Translations under genes and position numbers: made by a program | Source: Endomychus coccineus | Taxonomy: Eukaryota; Arthropoda; Insecta; Coleoptera; Endomychidae | DNA: 64,000 bases | Reading direction: 5' to 3' | NCBI GenBank assembly: GCA_958510875.1 | Contig: OY294067.1 | Span: forward strand, 280,755,242 to 280,819,241 | Notes under the pieces: model-generated | Database searches by the model: none | What the model was told of the DNA's origin: nothing | Seen by the model: only the letters and a program-made list of their open reading frames with translations | Shown here: piece by piece, positions 37,101-52,100 of the stretch | How the letters are laid out: each line of letters starts with the position of its first letter | Numbering within the stretch: the first letter of the stretch is position 1

Positions 37101-40100
37101 CATCCAATGTTTCCAAATAATGAGCTTTGCAAAGAACTCGTTCTTCATGAAGGGCAAATTCCTCTCCCGTAGATAGCTGTCTGTGGCAAGCTGCACAAGC
37201 GAAACATGCCAGATGATACACGTGTTCTCTAGCTTTCCTCACCCAATCGCTGCTTGATATTCCGCGCGAACACACGGAACATTTTGCTCCAAAACTTCTG
37301 AAACAAAATCCCTTTTTATCTTCATTTTACTGAATTGTGCACGAATAAGGAATTGGTTGTAACCTTCTAAAGGTTGTACACTTGACTTGACGCTAGTGAA
37401 AGTTATGCCCATATACGTGTATATGGTGATGCCGCGAGACGAGACGAGGTAAAGACATTGTCTCTACTTGCGTCGTCTTTTATACTATTCTGTGTGTGAT
37501 GAGAGAATGCAGTCATGTAATCGCGAGAAGCACACACGAAGCTAGCTAATAGAAGCTAAATACGCCCTTGCCTTGATCAATACCCTCTGTAGTACAAGGT
37601 TAATACGCTGAATACAGAAGTCAGTGTGACGTCATCAACAAGAGGCTTACGACAGTATCGTTTAGTCCTAATCAAGCGTAGCCGGTTTTATTTGCGACAA
37701 GTAATAATATTGTAATTTACCAAAGTTTTTTCAGTGTCTTGTGGCAAATTATACATTGCACCTGGTCCTAACGTGTTTTTACCTGTAAATAAGCGTGTAT
37801 AAGAGTGTTATGACTGAATAGAGTGCGATGCAATATGGCTTCTTAAGTGAATGTTTTTGTTGGTTTCTCCCGCGTTTTGTGTTGTACGTACTGATTACTG
37901 ACGTTTGTTGGTTAATTACTTATGCCGAATAAATGTTTTGCTCCTGGCTGCAACGGAAATTACAACAATTGGCCAAAAGTTCAAATGTATAGTTTTCTTA
38001 AAGATAATGAACTACGGAAGCAACGGATATCGGCTGTCCCTGTGAAACATTTCATGGTAACAGCAATAACAGAACAAGATTCTCCTGGGGGTACCGACTC
38101 ACTCACTCACTGACTTACTGACTGACTGGCTCACTCAATCATCACGAAATCTTCGTAACTATAAAGCGGACTGACTTGAAACTTGGCAGATATGTTCCTT
38201 ATACGGCATAGGCATCCGCTGATAACGGATATATCAAAATTCAATCCCGAACGGGGTAAAAGGGATTCGATATATTTTGACGTTTGTGACAACTAAAATA
38301 ATCACGTACAATTTACATGACAGACATATCCATAGATTAATGGATCATTATCACAGTTTGGACTGTCTATGCTATGACATACGACACATAACCCATCAAC
38401 AAGACAGGTAATGCTGACATGACAGATATCTGATACATTGACACATGGTATCCGTGACAGACCATTCCATAACATAGATATCCCTGTCAATTCAAATAAA
38501 CTTTCACATGAGTATAGTTTTATGACTTAGGTGGCCACGAAACCGTTTTCCAGGCTGAGGTCTGTGCAATACGGACAGGTGCCCTGGAAAATCTTAGATT
38601 AAACTACCGAGGTAGGCGGATTTACATCTGCACTGACAGCCGAGCGGCCCTGGGCGCACTTCGCGCCCACAGAATGACTTCTAGGCTTGTCTTGGAGTGC
38701 AGGGAAACTCTAGTTGAACTAGCCAGAAGGAACAAACTCCAGCTAGTGTGGGTACCTGCCCATTCTGGTGTGAAGGGAAACGAAGTGGCCGATGAATTGG
38801 CCAAACGGGGCTCCTTGAGCGCCCCTGGCCCCGATTCCACGATCGGAATTTCATCGACCACCGGGCTCCACGCCCTCAAGGAGCTACTGGAGAGACAGTG
38901 GCTCTCGATCTGGCGTGGTTCCCCAGGCATGAGGCAGGCGAAGCTCCACATCAGGGAATTCTCGCCTAAACTCTCTAATACCCTACTCTCTAAGAGCAGG
39001 AGAGGCCTAAAACTGGTGACAGGACTCCTCACAGGACACTGTCATCTGAATAAACATCTACACACAATGGGCATTGTCGAAGACCCAATTTGCAGTAGAT
39101 GTGGGGAAGCGGATGAAACTGCTTCTCATATATATACAACACCTCGGCAGTACACATATGCCGCTTGAAGCAATAAGAGATATCAGTCCATGCAAAATCT
39201 TAGCTTTTGGCACGGCCTTAGGCTTGCTGGACTGATTTTTGTATCAAGGGGCGCACAATGAACCCAATCAAGCGGTCTGAGTGCTCCGGACTCGTCCACC
39301 CCCGTTTTGATTGATTGATTGATTGATGTCTTTCCTCCCCTTTAGTTGTTTCTACTCATTAGAAATATTTCTATAAAGTATTGAAACTCGGGGAAGGACA
39401 TCGCGGCGGCACAAGCGACGTTTTCCTCTCACGGGTATTAGCTTTTCTGCGGGCAACAACTAGTACGAGGGCAAACTTATTTTATTTCTCAACATAATAT
39501 CTTTTTAGCTAGCCTTCCAAATAATACGATTTCGGCAATCCTTCAAAATAGCGCACTTTTTTCTTTGCCAAATGCTGCCCCTTTCTCTTCAAATCGACGT
39601 CGAATCGATCCAAGAGCTGTGCTTAATATACGCCGGTGATCGTTTTGTCCTTTTCAAGGTTTTCGATATAAACGATACCGTGTGCATCTCAAAAAACTGT
39701 GGCCATGACTTTGTTGGCTTATAAACCCACTTTGGTCTTTTTTGGCTTCGATTGACAAGCTCCCTGTTTCGACTATTTTTTGGTCTCTGGTGTGGTTTGA
39801 TGGATCCATCTTTCCTCCACGATTACGGCACAAAAAGTTCTACTTATTGCTCTTGAACATCGCCAAACTCTCCTTTATAGTTGCATCACGGTCGCGCTTG
39901 TTGTCAACCAGAGAGCAAATGCGGCAACCATCTGGCGGATGGCTTTCTCATATACAAAAATTTATGCAAAATGTGCCGTACCTATTGGTTGAGATGTCCA
40001 TAGCCTCAACAATCTCGTGCACTTCAACTCCAAATCATCCAATACCATACCATGGATGTTATCGACGGTTTCTGGTGTTGTAACCTCAATTGGACGACCA

Positions 40101-43100
40101 GAACGTTCGGCGTCCTTTGTGGTCATACTATCACAACGAAAATCAGTAAACCACTTGTGAATCGTTCCAATCGTAAGTGAAGAGTCTCCATAATGTTTAA
40201 CAAGCGATGCTTCGGGTTGCGTAATGTTTTTTCCAAGCAAGGAAAAATGTTTAATCAAGAAATGCACTTTTTTCCATGTTTACAAAAATCTTCAAGGCAG
40301 CTTGATTTCGATGGGTGTCAAAACAGAACTGGATGACATATCAGTCTGAAAATTTTAATGCATTCTAGTTAAAGATGGTACAAAACAAATGTCACATGGG
40401 ATTTTCGATTGTGGCGCCATCTGTTTTATTTTTCAGGAACTTTTCGCCTTGCCTTTATATACTATAATAATAATACACTACTTGTTATTGGACCGTCAAC
40501 TACCGATCGCCAGACGCACGAGAAGCGACGCGTCAATGTACCTTACTCGTAAGTCGTCGTGCGAGATTACCGCGACCTCGAAATTCCACCTTTAGAGTTG
40601 ATAATTAATTCAAATTACCAACTGTTTTCATAATGTCTATGTCGTTGAGGCGTTACATTCACTTAGATATCTACAATAATCCCTCAAATTGATTATTTAT
40701 TTTCAAAATGATCATATAATGTGAATTCAACTCAACTCCTCATACAACACGCATGATTATGAGATGGACAGATAAGGGGAAGATATTCGAACAAGTTGAA
40801 GAATCTACCACACACACGAACAATGGCTATAAGCATATTGTATCAGAATGACTTGCACTTCTTGAATTTTCATTTGTCATCCGCTAGAGACAGCAGTGAC
40901 ATCTGACCAACTCATCTCTCGCATTATCAAAACTTTCGGACCAGGTTCCCATCATTCCCATGATAATACACCATTATACTCGACCTATGGCAAAGCTATT
41001 TCCTTGCCTTGTCTATTACTGGTTTCGTTCGTGAAAGCCTTCTAACTGTTTCTTAATAAATCATTTATACACAAAACACAATTAACTCTTGAATATATGT
41101 TTAATCGACACATGAGCCAAATATTGAATAGGATTTCATATACTATCACGGTTTCGCTATACAAAAGTAGACCGCCGTTTGTTTGAAACTATCACGATAC
41201 ACTCATCATCTAAAGAAATAAATAAACATTGTATTAGTCAGGTCATTAATATCGAACAGTTGGATAATGTAACGTAAATGCATTCGGAAAAGTCTAGGGG
41301 TATTTAGAGCATGTCATAAAAATAAAATGTGTATAGCTTATATCCCAAAAATTCGATAGTAGAAGCCGTTACTTTATGGTAACTTATCATTATGATTAAA
41401 TGAAAGAACCATTACTTTCAGAATTTGAACGGAACTGACCGTTACTTCGTTATATTCCATTTTTACAACTAAACATTTTACTTCGTTAAATATTATATGA
41501 AAGAATAACTACTTTGTTTTTATACCACTTTTATTGATAATAACGTGAAAACGTAACTATAGTTTCAACACCGAAATGTCATTATCAAACAAATAGAAAA
41601 TTATGAAAAAATCAGTGAAACAGTTCAAGTATAAATAGAGTAAAGTAGGGAAATTCCAAAGCAGGTAGATCCTAGGAAAGTACAGTATTACATAGTAAAT
41701 GTAATAATGTTATAAATCTCTATTGACTCTAATGTATTCAAGTTTAAACCTCTGGTTTGGTTATGTAAAATGCTTAGGCTATCTAAATTAGGGAAATTAT
41801 GACCAGTTTGTAAAAAATGATTAGTAAAGGTTGAGTCAGTTTTGTTGAGTCTAAACGAGCGAAAATGTTCTTCGTATCTTAATTTGAAATTACGACAAGT
41901 TCTACCTATATAAAAGTCATCACAGTCTGGGCAAATCATCTTATAAACTCCAGGTTTACTATATTTATTGGTTTTGTCTTTGGCGTTGTAGATAAGTTTA
42001 TTTTGAGGTTTGAAACTGATTTTAAAATTATGGCGTGAAAAAATGTTAGCAATATGTTCGCTTACTGGACCAAAATATGTCAAAGAGATGAATTTAGTGG
42101 TTACAGCTATGTGTTTTATACGCGGATAAATTTTGTAGAAAGTTAATTGTTGTTGTTTGCGATTTATTAGTTTAATTATTTGATCTACCTGAAAACCATT
42201 ATTGATGGCTATTCGTTTTATCGTGTTCAACCCAATAGTGAGGTATTCTGTATCTTCCTTATATCTAACTTAAACGATCTACCTATTTGACCAATGTATA
42301 TGGTGTTATATTCCTCACAAGTTAACTTATAAGCTCCTGACCCCAAAAATATGTTACATTTACTTTTAAATTTTTTAATGCAAAAAGTTGGAAGTTAACT
42401 TGTGAGGAATGTAATGCCCTATACATTGGTCGAACAGGTAGATCATTCGATGTTTTTTCCTCTTCTAGAATACCTTAATATCTTACATACAATTACAAAG
42501 AGTAGAAAACTCAATCTATTGAAATCTATAGAGATATTTTAACACAATAATCCTTGAGACAATCTACTTAATATGCAACTAGATTTAGGAAATTCCACTT
42601 GGTTCACCCTGTTAAATTCCACGTAATACAATCCTTAGAATATAATTACAGACAGTTTGATATCTTTCTGTTTACTATCCCAACATAATTAACCTTAGTA
42701 GCTATATGAGTACCATTAATTCTTAGAATCGATTCACTTCCTCGAATATTTCGTATAAATACTAGTAGACCAGGCAACGAACCGAAAAAAAAAGACGTGT
42801 AGGTCAGAATCGAAAAATTTTTGTGGGATTCGATTGGTGGGGTTAATAGGATCATTCCTAACACATAAAACCTCACCGGTCACCCCCCCCCCCCCTTGCC
42901 GATTTTCCACCCTCCAGAATTGATTTGAAAAATCGTGATCGGCGACCCAAGAAACCTCCTTGGTGCATTTTAAATTACATACATGAAACCTTACCGGTCA
43001 CCGTCCCCCCTCCCCCCCCATTAGGTTCAGAAATGAGCAAAACTTGTCGATTTTCCACCCTCAGAATTGACTAAAAGTAAATCTGACGTCAAAATTGTGA

Positions 43101-46100
43101 TCAGCGACCTAAAAAACCTCCTTGGTGGGTTTAGAATCCAAAAATAATATTTATTGCCAAAATAATCTATAAAGGTGCAAAAATGGTAAATTTGATCGAT
43201 TTTCCACCCCCCGGAATTGATTTCAAGTAAATCTGACGTCAAAATCGTGATCAGCGACCCAAAAAACCTCCTTGGTGCATTTTAAATTCGAAATTACCGT
43301 TTTAGGGGCCATTTCTAGCATCCAAGGGGGGGAGGATGACAGGTGAGGTTTTATATGTTATGAATGATCCTGATAACCCCATGAATCGAATCCCACAAAA
43401 ATTTTTTGATTCTGACCTACATGTATTTTTTTTATTATAGCTGAAATCCCGGCTCATTGCCTGAATTATATGAAGTATGTTGTGTTTTCTCAATGTATGT
43501 TTTGATAATGAACTGTAAAGTTCGAAATTGCAATCAAGTTTTTTTTAAATAAAGTGATATTTAACGAAGTAAAATTTCTAGTTTTTATCTGTAACTATTA
43601 CTTTATTTTTAAACCACTTTTAATAATAACATGAAAATGTTACTATAGTTTCTACACCGAAGTGCCATTATCAAACAGATCAAGATCTGTTTGGTAATGG
43701 CACTTCGATGTTGAAACTACAGTAACGTTTTCATATCGTATCGATTTCAATTTTCTCTAAGTTGTTTAATACTTTACTTTCAACTGACTTATGGAGATTC
43801 TCGAAATCATCTTTGAAATGACGATCGGTTTCTTTAATATTGCTTACAACTTTTAAATCTTCTTTGTTCAAATTAAAATGTTCTTTAATTCTAATTTTGA
43901 AAGATCTTCCTGTCTGGCCTATATAGAATTTACCAGAATCTTCACACTCTACCTTGTATACTCCTGATTCTTGAAATTTTTATCCTTATCTTTGTTGTAT
44001 TTAATATATTTGCCTACCGTATTATTTTTTCCAAAAGATGTGATAACATTGTGTTTTTTAAGTAACTTGCATATATTATCAGAAAGTTTACCTACATACA
44101 TTACAATCTTTTTTCTTAAGTAAATCAATCACAATTTTTTCGTCATAGCCGTTATTAGTTGCTATCTGTTTTATAATTGAAAATTCCTTATGATAATTTA
44201 ATTCTGACATTTGGATATTAACAAGTCTATGTATTATGCTCTGAAGAGCAGCCAGTTTATGTTGTATGGAGTGGTTTAAATTTTTGTGGATAATAATGTC
44301 TGTATGTGAATGTTTTGATAAATTGAAAAGGAATGCTTACTATTTAATTTAATTATGGTCAAGTAAAAAAGTTAATAGTTTGATTGACTTCTACTCCAAC
44401 CGTGAATTTAATTTTGGGGTGTAGATTATTTAAATGTTGAATGAAAGAATCTAATTGTCTTTGTGTTCCATCAATGCATGTTAATATATCGTCAACATAC
44501 CGATGTCAATAAATTAATCTTTTTATAATAGGGTGCTAGTGGATTTCCAATTCTAATTCATTCATAAATATTTCGACCAGGTAAAGACTTAGGGTTTCCC
44601 ATTGTTTCATAATTATAGAAGCTTGATCGAAAGTTATTACCTAAAATATTTAAAAATTATTGCGTAAATACCCAGTTTTCGGTAGCTTTGTTTGTATCCA
44701 AAATCCATTTTTCATATGAATCCTTGTTGACTGGACGTGGTAAAATCTTTCATTTTCACAGTAAAATATTGAAAGAAACGAACTTTGCTATTATTTAAGT
44801 CAATTGTATCGGATGATGTTCAACAAAGCCGAGGAAGAACTCAAATGATAATCCATCACTGTGTACATCGTATTGGGAAGTCTAATGCCTCTAATTTAAT
44901 GGTTTTTATTCGGATCGCGTCTGAAAACGCACGCTAATAACAACTTCTTGCAGTCTGTGTGTCATCAATGTCAGCAGCTACACTAAACTTCAATTTGGAA
45001 CGCTTTAAATACATGTATTTGAACATCGTGAGCCCGTAAACCATGTAAGTTCTTTCATTTTATTATTTGGTAATTGTTTCATTAACATTTTACAATTTTC
45101 GGTAGGCGTTTATTGATTTTAATTACTCAACGAACTGAAGAAATTAAGGCAGTTTTAATGTTGTTTTAAAAAACAAAATTAAAGCAACACAGAGAATTTA
45201 GGAAGACAACATATCCTTAATTCCACCGAATCGACCCATTAAGAGACTTTCTTTCCTCTTATCTTGTAGTTTCCGAAGTGTTAAACCTATAAATTCAGGC
45301 GTCAGACCACTACGTAAGTGCATCAACGTGTGTGATATTAATACTCAATGTAAAGTCATACTTGCAATGGATATCAGCTCAACATAACTTGGTTTAGCCA
45401 GTATCTGAATATGGTGAACGTAGGGTCGTAGGAACCGAGGGGGCAATTGTCCCCCCATATTTTATACTGAAGGGGCAAAGACCTGTATGTAAAATTAACC
45501 TTCTAATTCTGCTTTGATTATTTTCTTAATTCTCCAAACCAGAGTAAGTTTGAATCAGACTTGTTCTTTAAAAATAAAAATTTTGTGCTGTTCAGATGGT
45601 TATTTACTGACCGACAATCTGCGAAAAATAAAATTATTTTCAATTAATTGTTGGCAATTATTCTGTGGCTTCCCATAAAAACTGCCCGAGTCATTTTATT
45701 TACGGGAACTGATCGACTAAGGTGGTTTTTACGAGAAATAGGCTTTGAATGGGCAGACTTAGTCATCAAAAGAGTGGAGAGTATGCGCACTGAAGATCAT
45801 TTCGATGAAAGCGGCAACGTTAGAACTGAAACCATCAGAACAACCCAGATTCAGAAAGATACCACGACGTATAGAGTACACAAACACTCCTTCGAACTCA
45901 GCGCACCCTTAAGCCTAAAGACAAATTCCGCAAGGAATTTTACGAGATAATAGATAGACGACAGCCTCAAAAGATCGATTTGACCAATAGGGTCTCCACA
46001 TGTTATCGATGCTAGAAGACATCCTTCTTCACGAGCTCCAAGGAAGTGTTCCCCGTGTTGACGTTCTCGAGGGAAGATTAGGCATATTTGCCGAAGACTT

Positions 46101-49100
46101 TGATGTTCCTGATCAGCGTACGTAGCTCCAGTTGTTGAAGAATTTACCAGGAGAAGTTCCAACCTCATATGTTGCTTTTGCGGAAAAGCTTGGGAAGGAA
46201 TCTGCGACCACGAAAGCTTTTCTTCAGCAAGTAATATTACTATTGACTCTCGTCATGACTGTTCCTGCTTCAGCTGCATCATCGGGGCTTTCCTTCAGCG
46301 CACTTCGTCGCCTGAAAACTTATTTAAGATTGACCATGACCCAGAAACGTTTGAGTCATATTTTGATTCTCCACATCCACCAAAGGCACACAGCTCGTTT
46401 AAATCTGAGTGATGTGTTAAAAGAGTCTCCAGAACTAGCTTATAATTCACACCCAAACAGAAAGTTTATTCATTTCAGGTTTTTCATGAAAATACTGCCT
46501 CCTAGAGTAAAATACATCTCCATTCAGATTTCCTGAATATTAGAGTTTGTGGGACCCGCGTTGCTGGAGAAAATACACCATTGAGTTTTGTTGCATTACA
46601 CTCTACTAGATCATTAGATCCCCATTTTAAAATTCTTGTCAAATGTTCATCTAATGCATCGACATATCCCTATCTTGCATATATCTGGCTTTATTGGATG
46701 ATATAGGAGGTCTACAGGACAAAGCTATATGAAGTGAACCTCTGCATACCTATCGACGGTACAGGAGATCGCTTCAAATAGATCGCCATAATGAAGCAGA
46801 AACTAAGTTAGTGCCAAGACAGGTCCTTGTGGGATAACCAGCGTTGATAGTCACGATAGTATCGGAGGAGACCTCATCAATCACTATATTTGAAGTGGCA
46901 AACCATATGAAGGAAGTTTCCCATGACGCCTTGTTGTTTTGGACATGTCCAATGCTACAGCGATTCCCTATGTTTTTCAATAGATGTCTGTCATTGATGT
47001 ATTACGTAGGCCAGCAAGTTTCTTGTTAATTTCGAGTGACGAAAGTCGTATTGTTGATCCTTCACGAATTTTTGAGTTGTCTGGATATTGGATCAGGTCG
47101 ATGTTAATTGCTTGCTCCATTACTTTAGAAATAAGTAGTGCAATGAGTCTATAGTCATTAGGAAGTGTCTTCTTTCCTTTTTGATGTGAATGACGTCGAT
47201 GTGTAAGGTACTGATGCAAAATTAACGACACGAATCCAGTACCACGAAAAGTTGAGCATGCGCATCACGTTATTCACGGATCCCAATGGGTCCAAGAAGC
47301 TTGTTTAGTTCCCATTTTTTGAAATTGGATTCTCGCTGTGTTTCAATTGAAAGGGAACATACCAAGTTGGTATGAGAGCCTGCAAAGAATTGGTGTTAAT
47401 TCTGGGGCACATTTCTTAAGAATAGTTGACATTGAAATTTTGGGCAAAACAGATGTGTACTGCCAAAAAACTCGTTGTGACCATAAGACATGGAGAGGAT
47501 TGTTAAATAGTTGGTAAGCTATTCTAGAGACCATCGGACACATTAGATAGAAATATATTCCAAAATGGGGATACCTAATAATGAAAATAAAGTTAAAGAA
47601 GTTGGCTGATCTAGTATTTAAATGCTACGTAACTTCATTTGTGTTATTAATTCGACAAAATATGTATGATTGATAAGCACTTCTCTAACACATACGGTAT
47701 GGCTTTATTCCTAACAAAAGCCCATATAGTACAAAAGCGATTGTTGTGAAAAAAAAAACGTTGTTATGTACAGTCTTCATGGAGGTCTGAAGGGAATGTA
47801 CAAGTCATGATCCTCTGCAATTCTAATACCGCCATCATCATCTGCATGCCGAATAATGTAAAAGAAAGATCCGCTCACAGATATAGGTATATGTATATCA
47901 TTGTCTCTCGACTACTTTATCAAATCTGAATACACATCAGAATCGATGGTAATAATAAATGATGTTTTGGAGGTGACAAGCCAACCTACTGTTTATTGTG
48001 AGCTATTGGATACTAGTCACATTTGATTAAAATAGAAATTTTAAGCAATATTAAAGTGCCGAACTTTCAAATATTTGCATTCTAAGTTTTCGATATTTGT
48101 CAAAAATTCTTCGACTTTTTAAAAATTTGGGGACTATACATGAAAAGGGTCAAGTATTTTGTAAAGTTTTGACCGCATAAATCATGAGCTATTGATCTCA
48201 AAACTATACTCAGTAGCAGTGGCGGCTCCTCGAAGGAGGCTAAGGAGGCTCAGCCTCCTCACAAATTCATCTTGTTGATCATTCTTCATTTTATTTCCTG
48301 TTTCTCTAATAATTTTTTAAATTTTACAATTAATTACCCGTTCTCAGTAGTTATTTTCAATCTGGCAACAGTGCCCTGAGGCTAGACTCTCTATATATCT
48401 CAAACGCTGAGCATGTGTTGTTCAACACAGTTGCCGTTTTTCCAACCAGTCCAATTGCCAAATAGGGTAAAACAGCGGATATGGCAACATCCTCTGGAGA
48501 CTAGCCTGCCGCCCGCCTTTAAGTTCAGTACGAGTACAGTCGGTGTGGTACGGAATACGACACATGCGTGTTGCGTCAGTGCTTGTTTTGTTTTATGCGG
48601 GTATAATGGTTGAGTGACACCACGCGAAATACGGTTAGATTAGAATTCGTCTGTTCGGTAAATTATTAATTGTAAAAATGGACAACTAGTGGAAAGATTT
48701 TTAGGGTTCTACGATGTTAGTTCGGGAAGAACAGCGGTCAATTTATTCAATTTTTTAATGGAAACATTTCAACGATTCGACTTTGCGAATAAATCAGACT
48801 TACGACGGCATCTGTAATGGCGGGACATTTAAACGGTCTTCAAACAAATGAACGTAAGTTTTAAATAACATAGTAGGAAACAGAATTCCCTGTAATGCTC
48901 GAACTCGATGGAATTTTACATCACGTGCAATGTTTAGTTTACCATCCATAAAAGACAAATTAATTGAAACATTTGATTGAACAGTGATGACTTTTCAACA
49001 GATCAGGTTTCATTAAATGCTGCTGTTGGTTTAAAATCTTATTTAGAAAATGAAGAATTTTTGTTTTTTCTTGATACTTTTAAATTAATATTTGAACAAA

Positions 49101-52100
49101 CTGATCTTATTTTTCAAATTTTACAACATAAATTCACTAATATAATTTATTCAAGAGATCGTTTAAAACATCTCATTGATAAAATTTCAAGTTTCCGTTA
49201 TACAGAATTTAATTTAAATATTTTATTTGGAAATTATTCAACTGATGAGGCTTCTCCCGTGAAAAGGAGAAAAACATATAATTTGGTAGACAAGAAACTA
49301 CATTATAAACAACTTTTTTATGTAATTGTAGATAGGTACTATTAAAGGTCAAATATTGAGATTCGATTTTCCGATTTACATGAATTGAAGTTTTTCGAAT
49401 CTTTTTCAAAAGAGTTTCTCAATACACTTTCAGATAACTTAGTTCTAAAATATAATTTTTTTGATTTTTTCGCTGCACAATGAATTATGCGTTGTATACT
49501 GGGATAAAGATATTTTAGGCCAGTACGACAGTCACGCCGATATGATAAAATATATGATAGATAATGATTTCCAACAAGTCTTACCTCAGTTTTATAAACT
49601 ACTTTGTTTGACAGTCACCATTCCTGTCACGTCGGCATCGGTGGAGAGATCATTTTCTACTCTCAAACGAATTAAAACATACATGCGAAATACAATGGGC
49701 CAAAATCGTTTATACAATGTTAGTTTAATATCTATTGAAAAAGATTTAGTAAAACACTTAAAACATAATGATACATTTTATGATAATATTATTGATCATT
49801 TTTCGCAAATTAAAGACCGTAGAATTTCGTTAATATATAAAAAAGTTGATAAAATTAATAAAAAAAAACAAAATATGAAAAATTCCAAAAAAAAAGAAAA
49901 AAATTAAAAGTCCAAAAAAAATAAAAAACAAAAAACGAACGAAAAAAAATGTGTGGGCAAGAGAAACTCTATACCTCTACGTTGGTTCTTGCTGGGTAAC
50001 AATTAGTTTTGTCACTGAAGTAGCTGGTACGGTCGCTGCGCGAAGGTTAAATTAATTGACTGAATAAAGTATATTTTTACAAAAACGTTTTATGTCCAGC
50101 CTCCTCTCTCAAAAAGTTCACGAGCCGCCACTGCTCAGTAGGTATACAAGGTGCATTATTGGAGTGGTTGAAAAGCTACTTTACCAACAGGAAACAAATA
50201 GTAAAGCTACAAACTTTTTAATGTTCCATCGGGGGTGCCTCAGGGGTCAAATTTAAGGTCATTGCTGTTTCTTCTTTTCATCAACGATATAAAGTATGTC
50301 TCAAGATATATCGTATTTTGCTTTTTGCCGATGATTTGAAACTTTTCTATGTCATTGAATCTGTTTTAGATGCTCTAACAGTTCAAAAAGAGTTAACAGA
50401 ACTTTTTATATGGTGCAACGAAAATGAGATGGAGCTTAATGTTGATAAATGCTTTGTAATGAGATTTTATGTAACCAATAGTTGTGTGGATTCCGATTAT
50501 CATATCAATAACAATGTCTTAGCTAGTAAAACAGAAATAAGGGATCTTGGTGTTATTATGGACGGAAAGTTTACAGCATTGGTGCGTCCACAGCTTGAGT
50601 ATTGCTCTTCTACATGGTCCCCTTTTTATAATGTTCATCGCATGAGAATTGAACGGGTTCAACATAAGTCTTTAAGATTTTCCGCATATAAAACGGATAT
50701 TAGATTTCGTGACTATAATTTCAATTACGACTTGGTTAAATCTATTCTAAATATTGAAAAATTAACATTACGTAAAAATCATAATGATCTTAAATTTTTA
50801 TTCAAACTCATGAATGGGTTAGTTAACTGTCCTGATTTGCTATCACAAATTAATTTCTGCTGTCCCCTAAAAAATACTAGCTCGACCAATATTAATATAT
50901 TTCACATACCATATAGCAGAACAAACTGAAACTACCTAACGCATTCTCCATTTTGTCGTATATTAACTACCGCAAATCATTACTCAAATCTCAATTTTTG
51001 GAATATTTGCTTAGTTGCTTTTCAAATGGCTTTAACTGACTCAACATAGATAAATTATGTAATTTCGAATGTATGTATGTCTGTGTATATTTGAAATATA
51101 AACTCTTTATTTTATATTCTTTTTATTCTTTTTACATTATAGTTTACTATATAAAAAATTCTCGGGAATTAGGTCACATTAACACTCTGTTATAAATGTT
51201 CGTCTTTACGTACGTTTCGGTCTCACGACCATCATCAGAAGACTTATTTTGCTAAAAAGGGGTTAACTAAAACTAATTAGCACAAGCGTCCATATCGCAC
51301 AATCTTCAATCAAAAAGCTCACGTCGTCGAAACGAACAGAACCACGAATAATCGAAAATTGTATCGTTAATATTAAAGTATAGATTTTTTTGTAACAAGA
51401 AACCACTGTTAAGTAATATTCTCATAATGTACAAACGCATATTGCTATGGTCTCAAAGCAACTGAAGTTCTAAGCTATTTGTTTGTAATAACACGACCCA
51501 GATGTAGATTTATGACGTACTTGAAAAGGTTTTAGACCTGCATTGGAATTTAGTTTACTTTAAGCGTTCTTCCTAAAATATACTTTTAACATTATAAAGA
51601 CGTATGTAGGAATTTGCAAGAGTTTTAATTAATCAAGTTAGTATAAATCTGACTCAATCCTTGAATATCATTCCTATGATTTACAGAATTTGAATCCCTT
51701 TTTATGTGAATCATCTCGAGGATAGATCTTTTATAATAATTGGTTTCTTTAGTTAAAATATTAACATTTTTGTAATCAAATTGATGGTTATAATCAAAGC
51801 AGTGCTTAGCAAGGGCGGTGGAATTTTCTAAGTTATTATTTCTTGTGCTATACTTATGGCCGTACATTCTTTTTTGTAAATATTGTTTAGAGATTCCAGT
51901 ATAAGTTCCATCACAATCTAAACAATTCAATTTATATACTGTGTGGGTTTGTTTATCTTTAGGTATTACAGGTTTTAGATTTGAGAAATATTTCCCAACA
52001 CAGTTAGTAGGTTTATGCGCAACATTTATATCGTACTTTTTCAAACATTTCTTAATTTTTTCTGAGGTCTCCGGAATGTATGGTAAAGTTATATAATTGT

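Noticed and set aside
45648..45950. 100-aa open frame ([14 protein letters not shown]) as a host exon
   Set aside because: It lies between hAT end-like sequence and hAT coding remnants and I cannot match it to any family; it could be real but is not supported enough to call.
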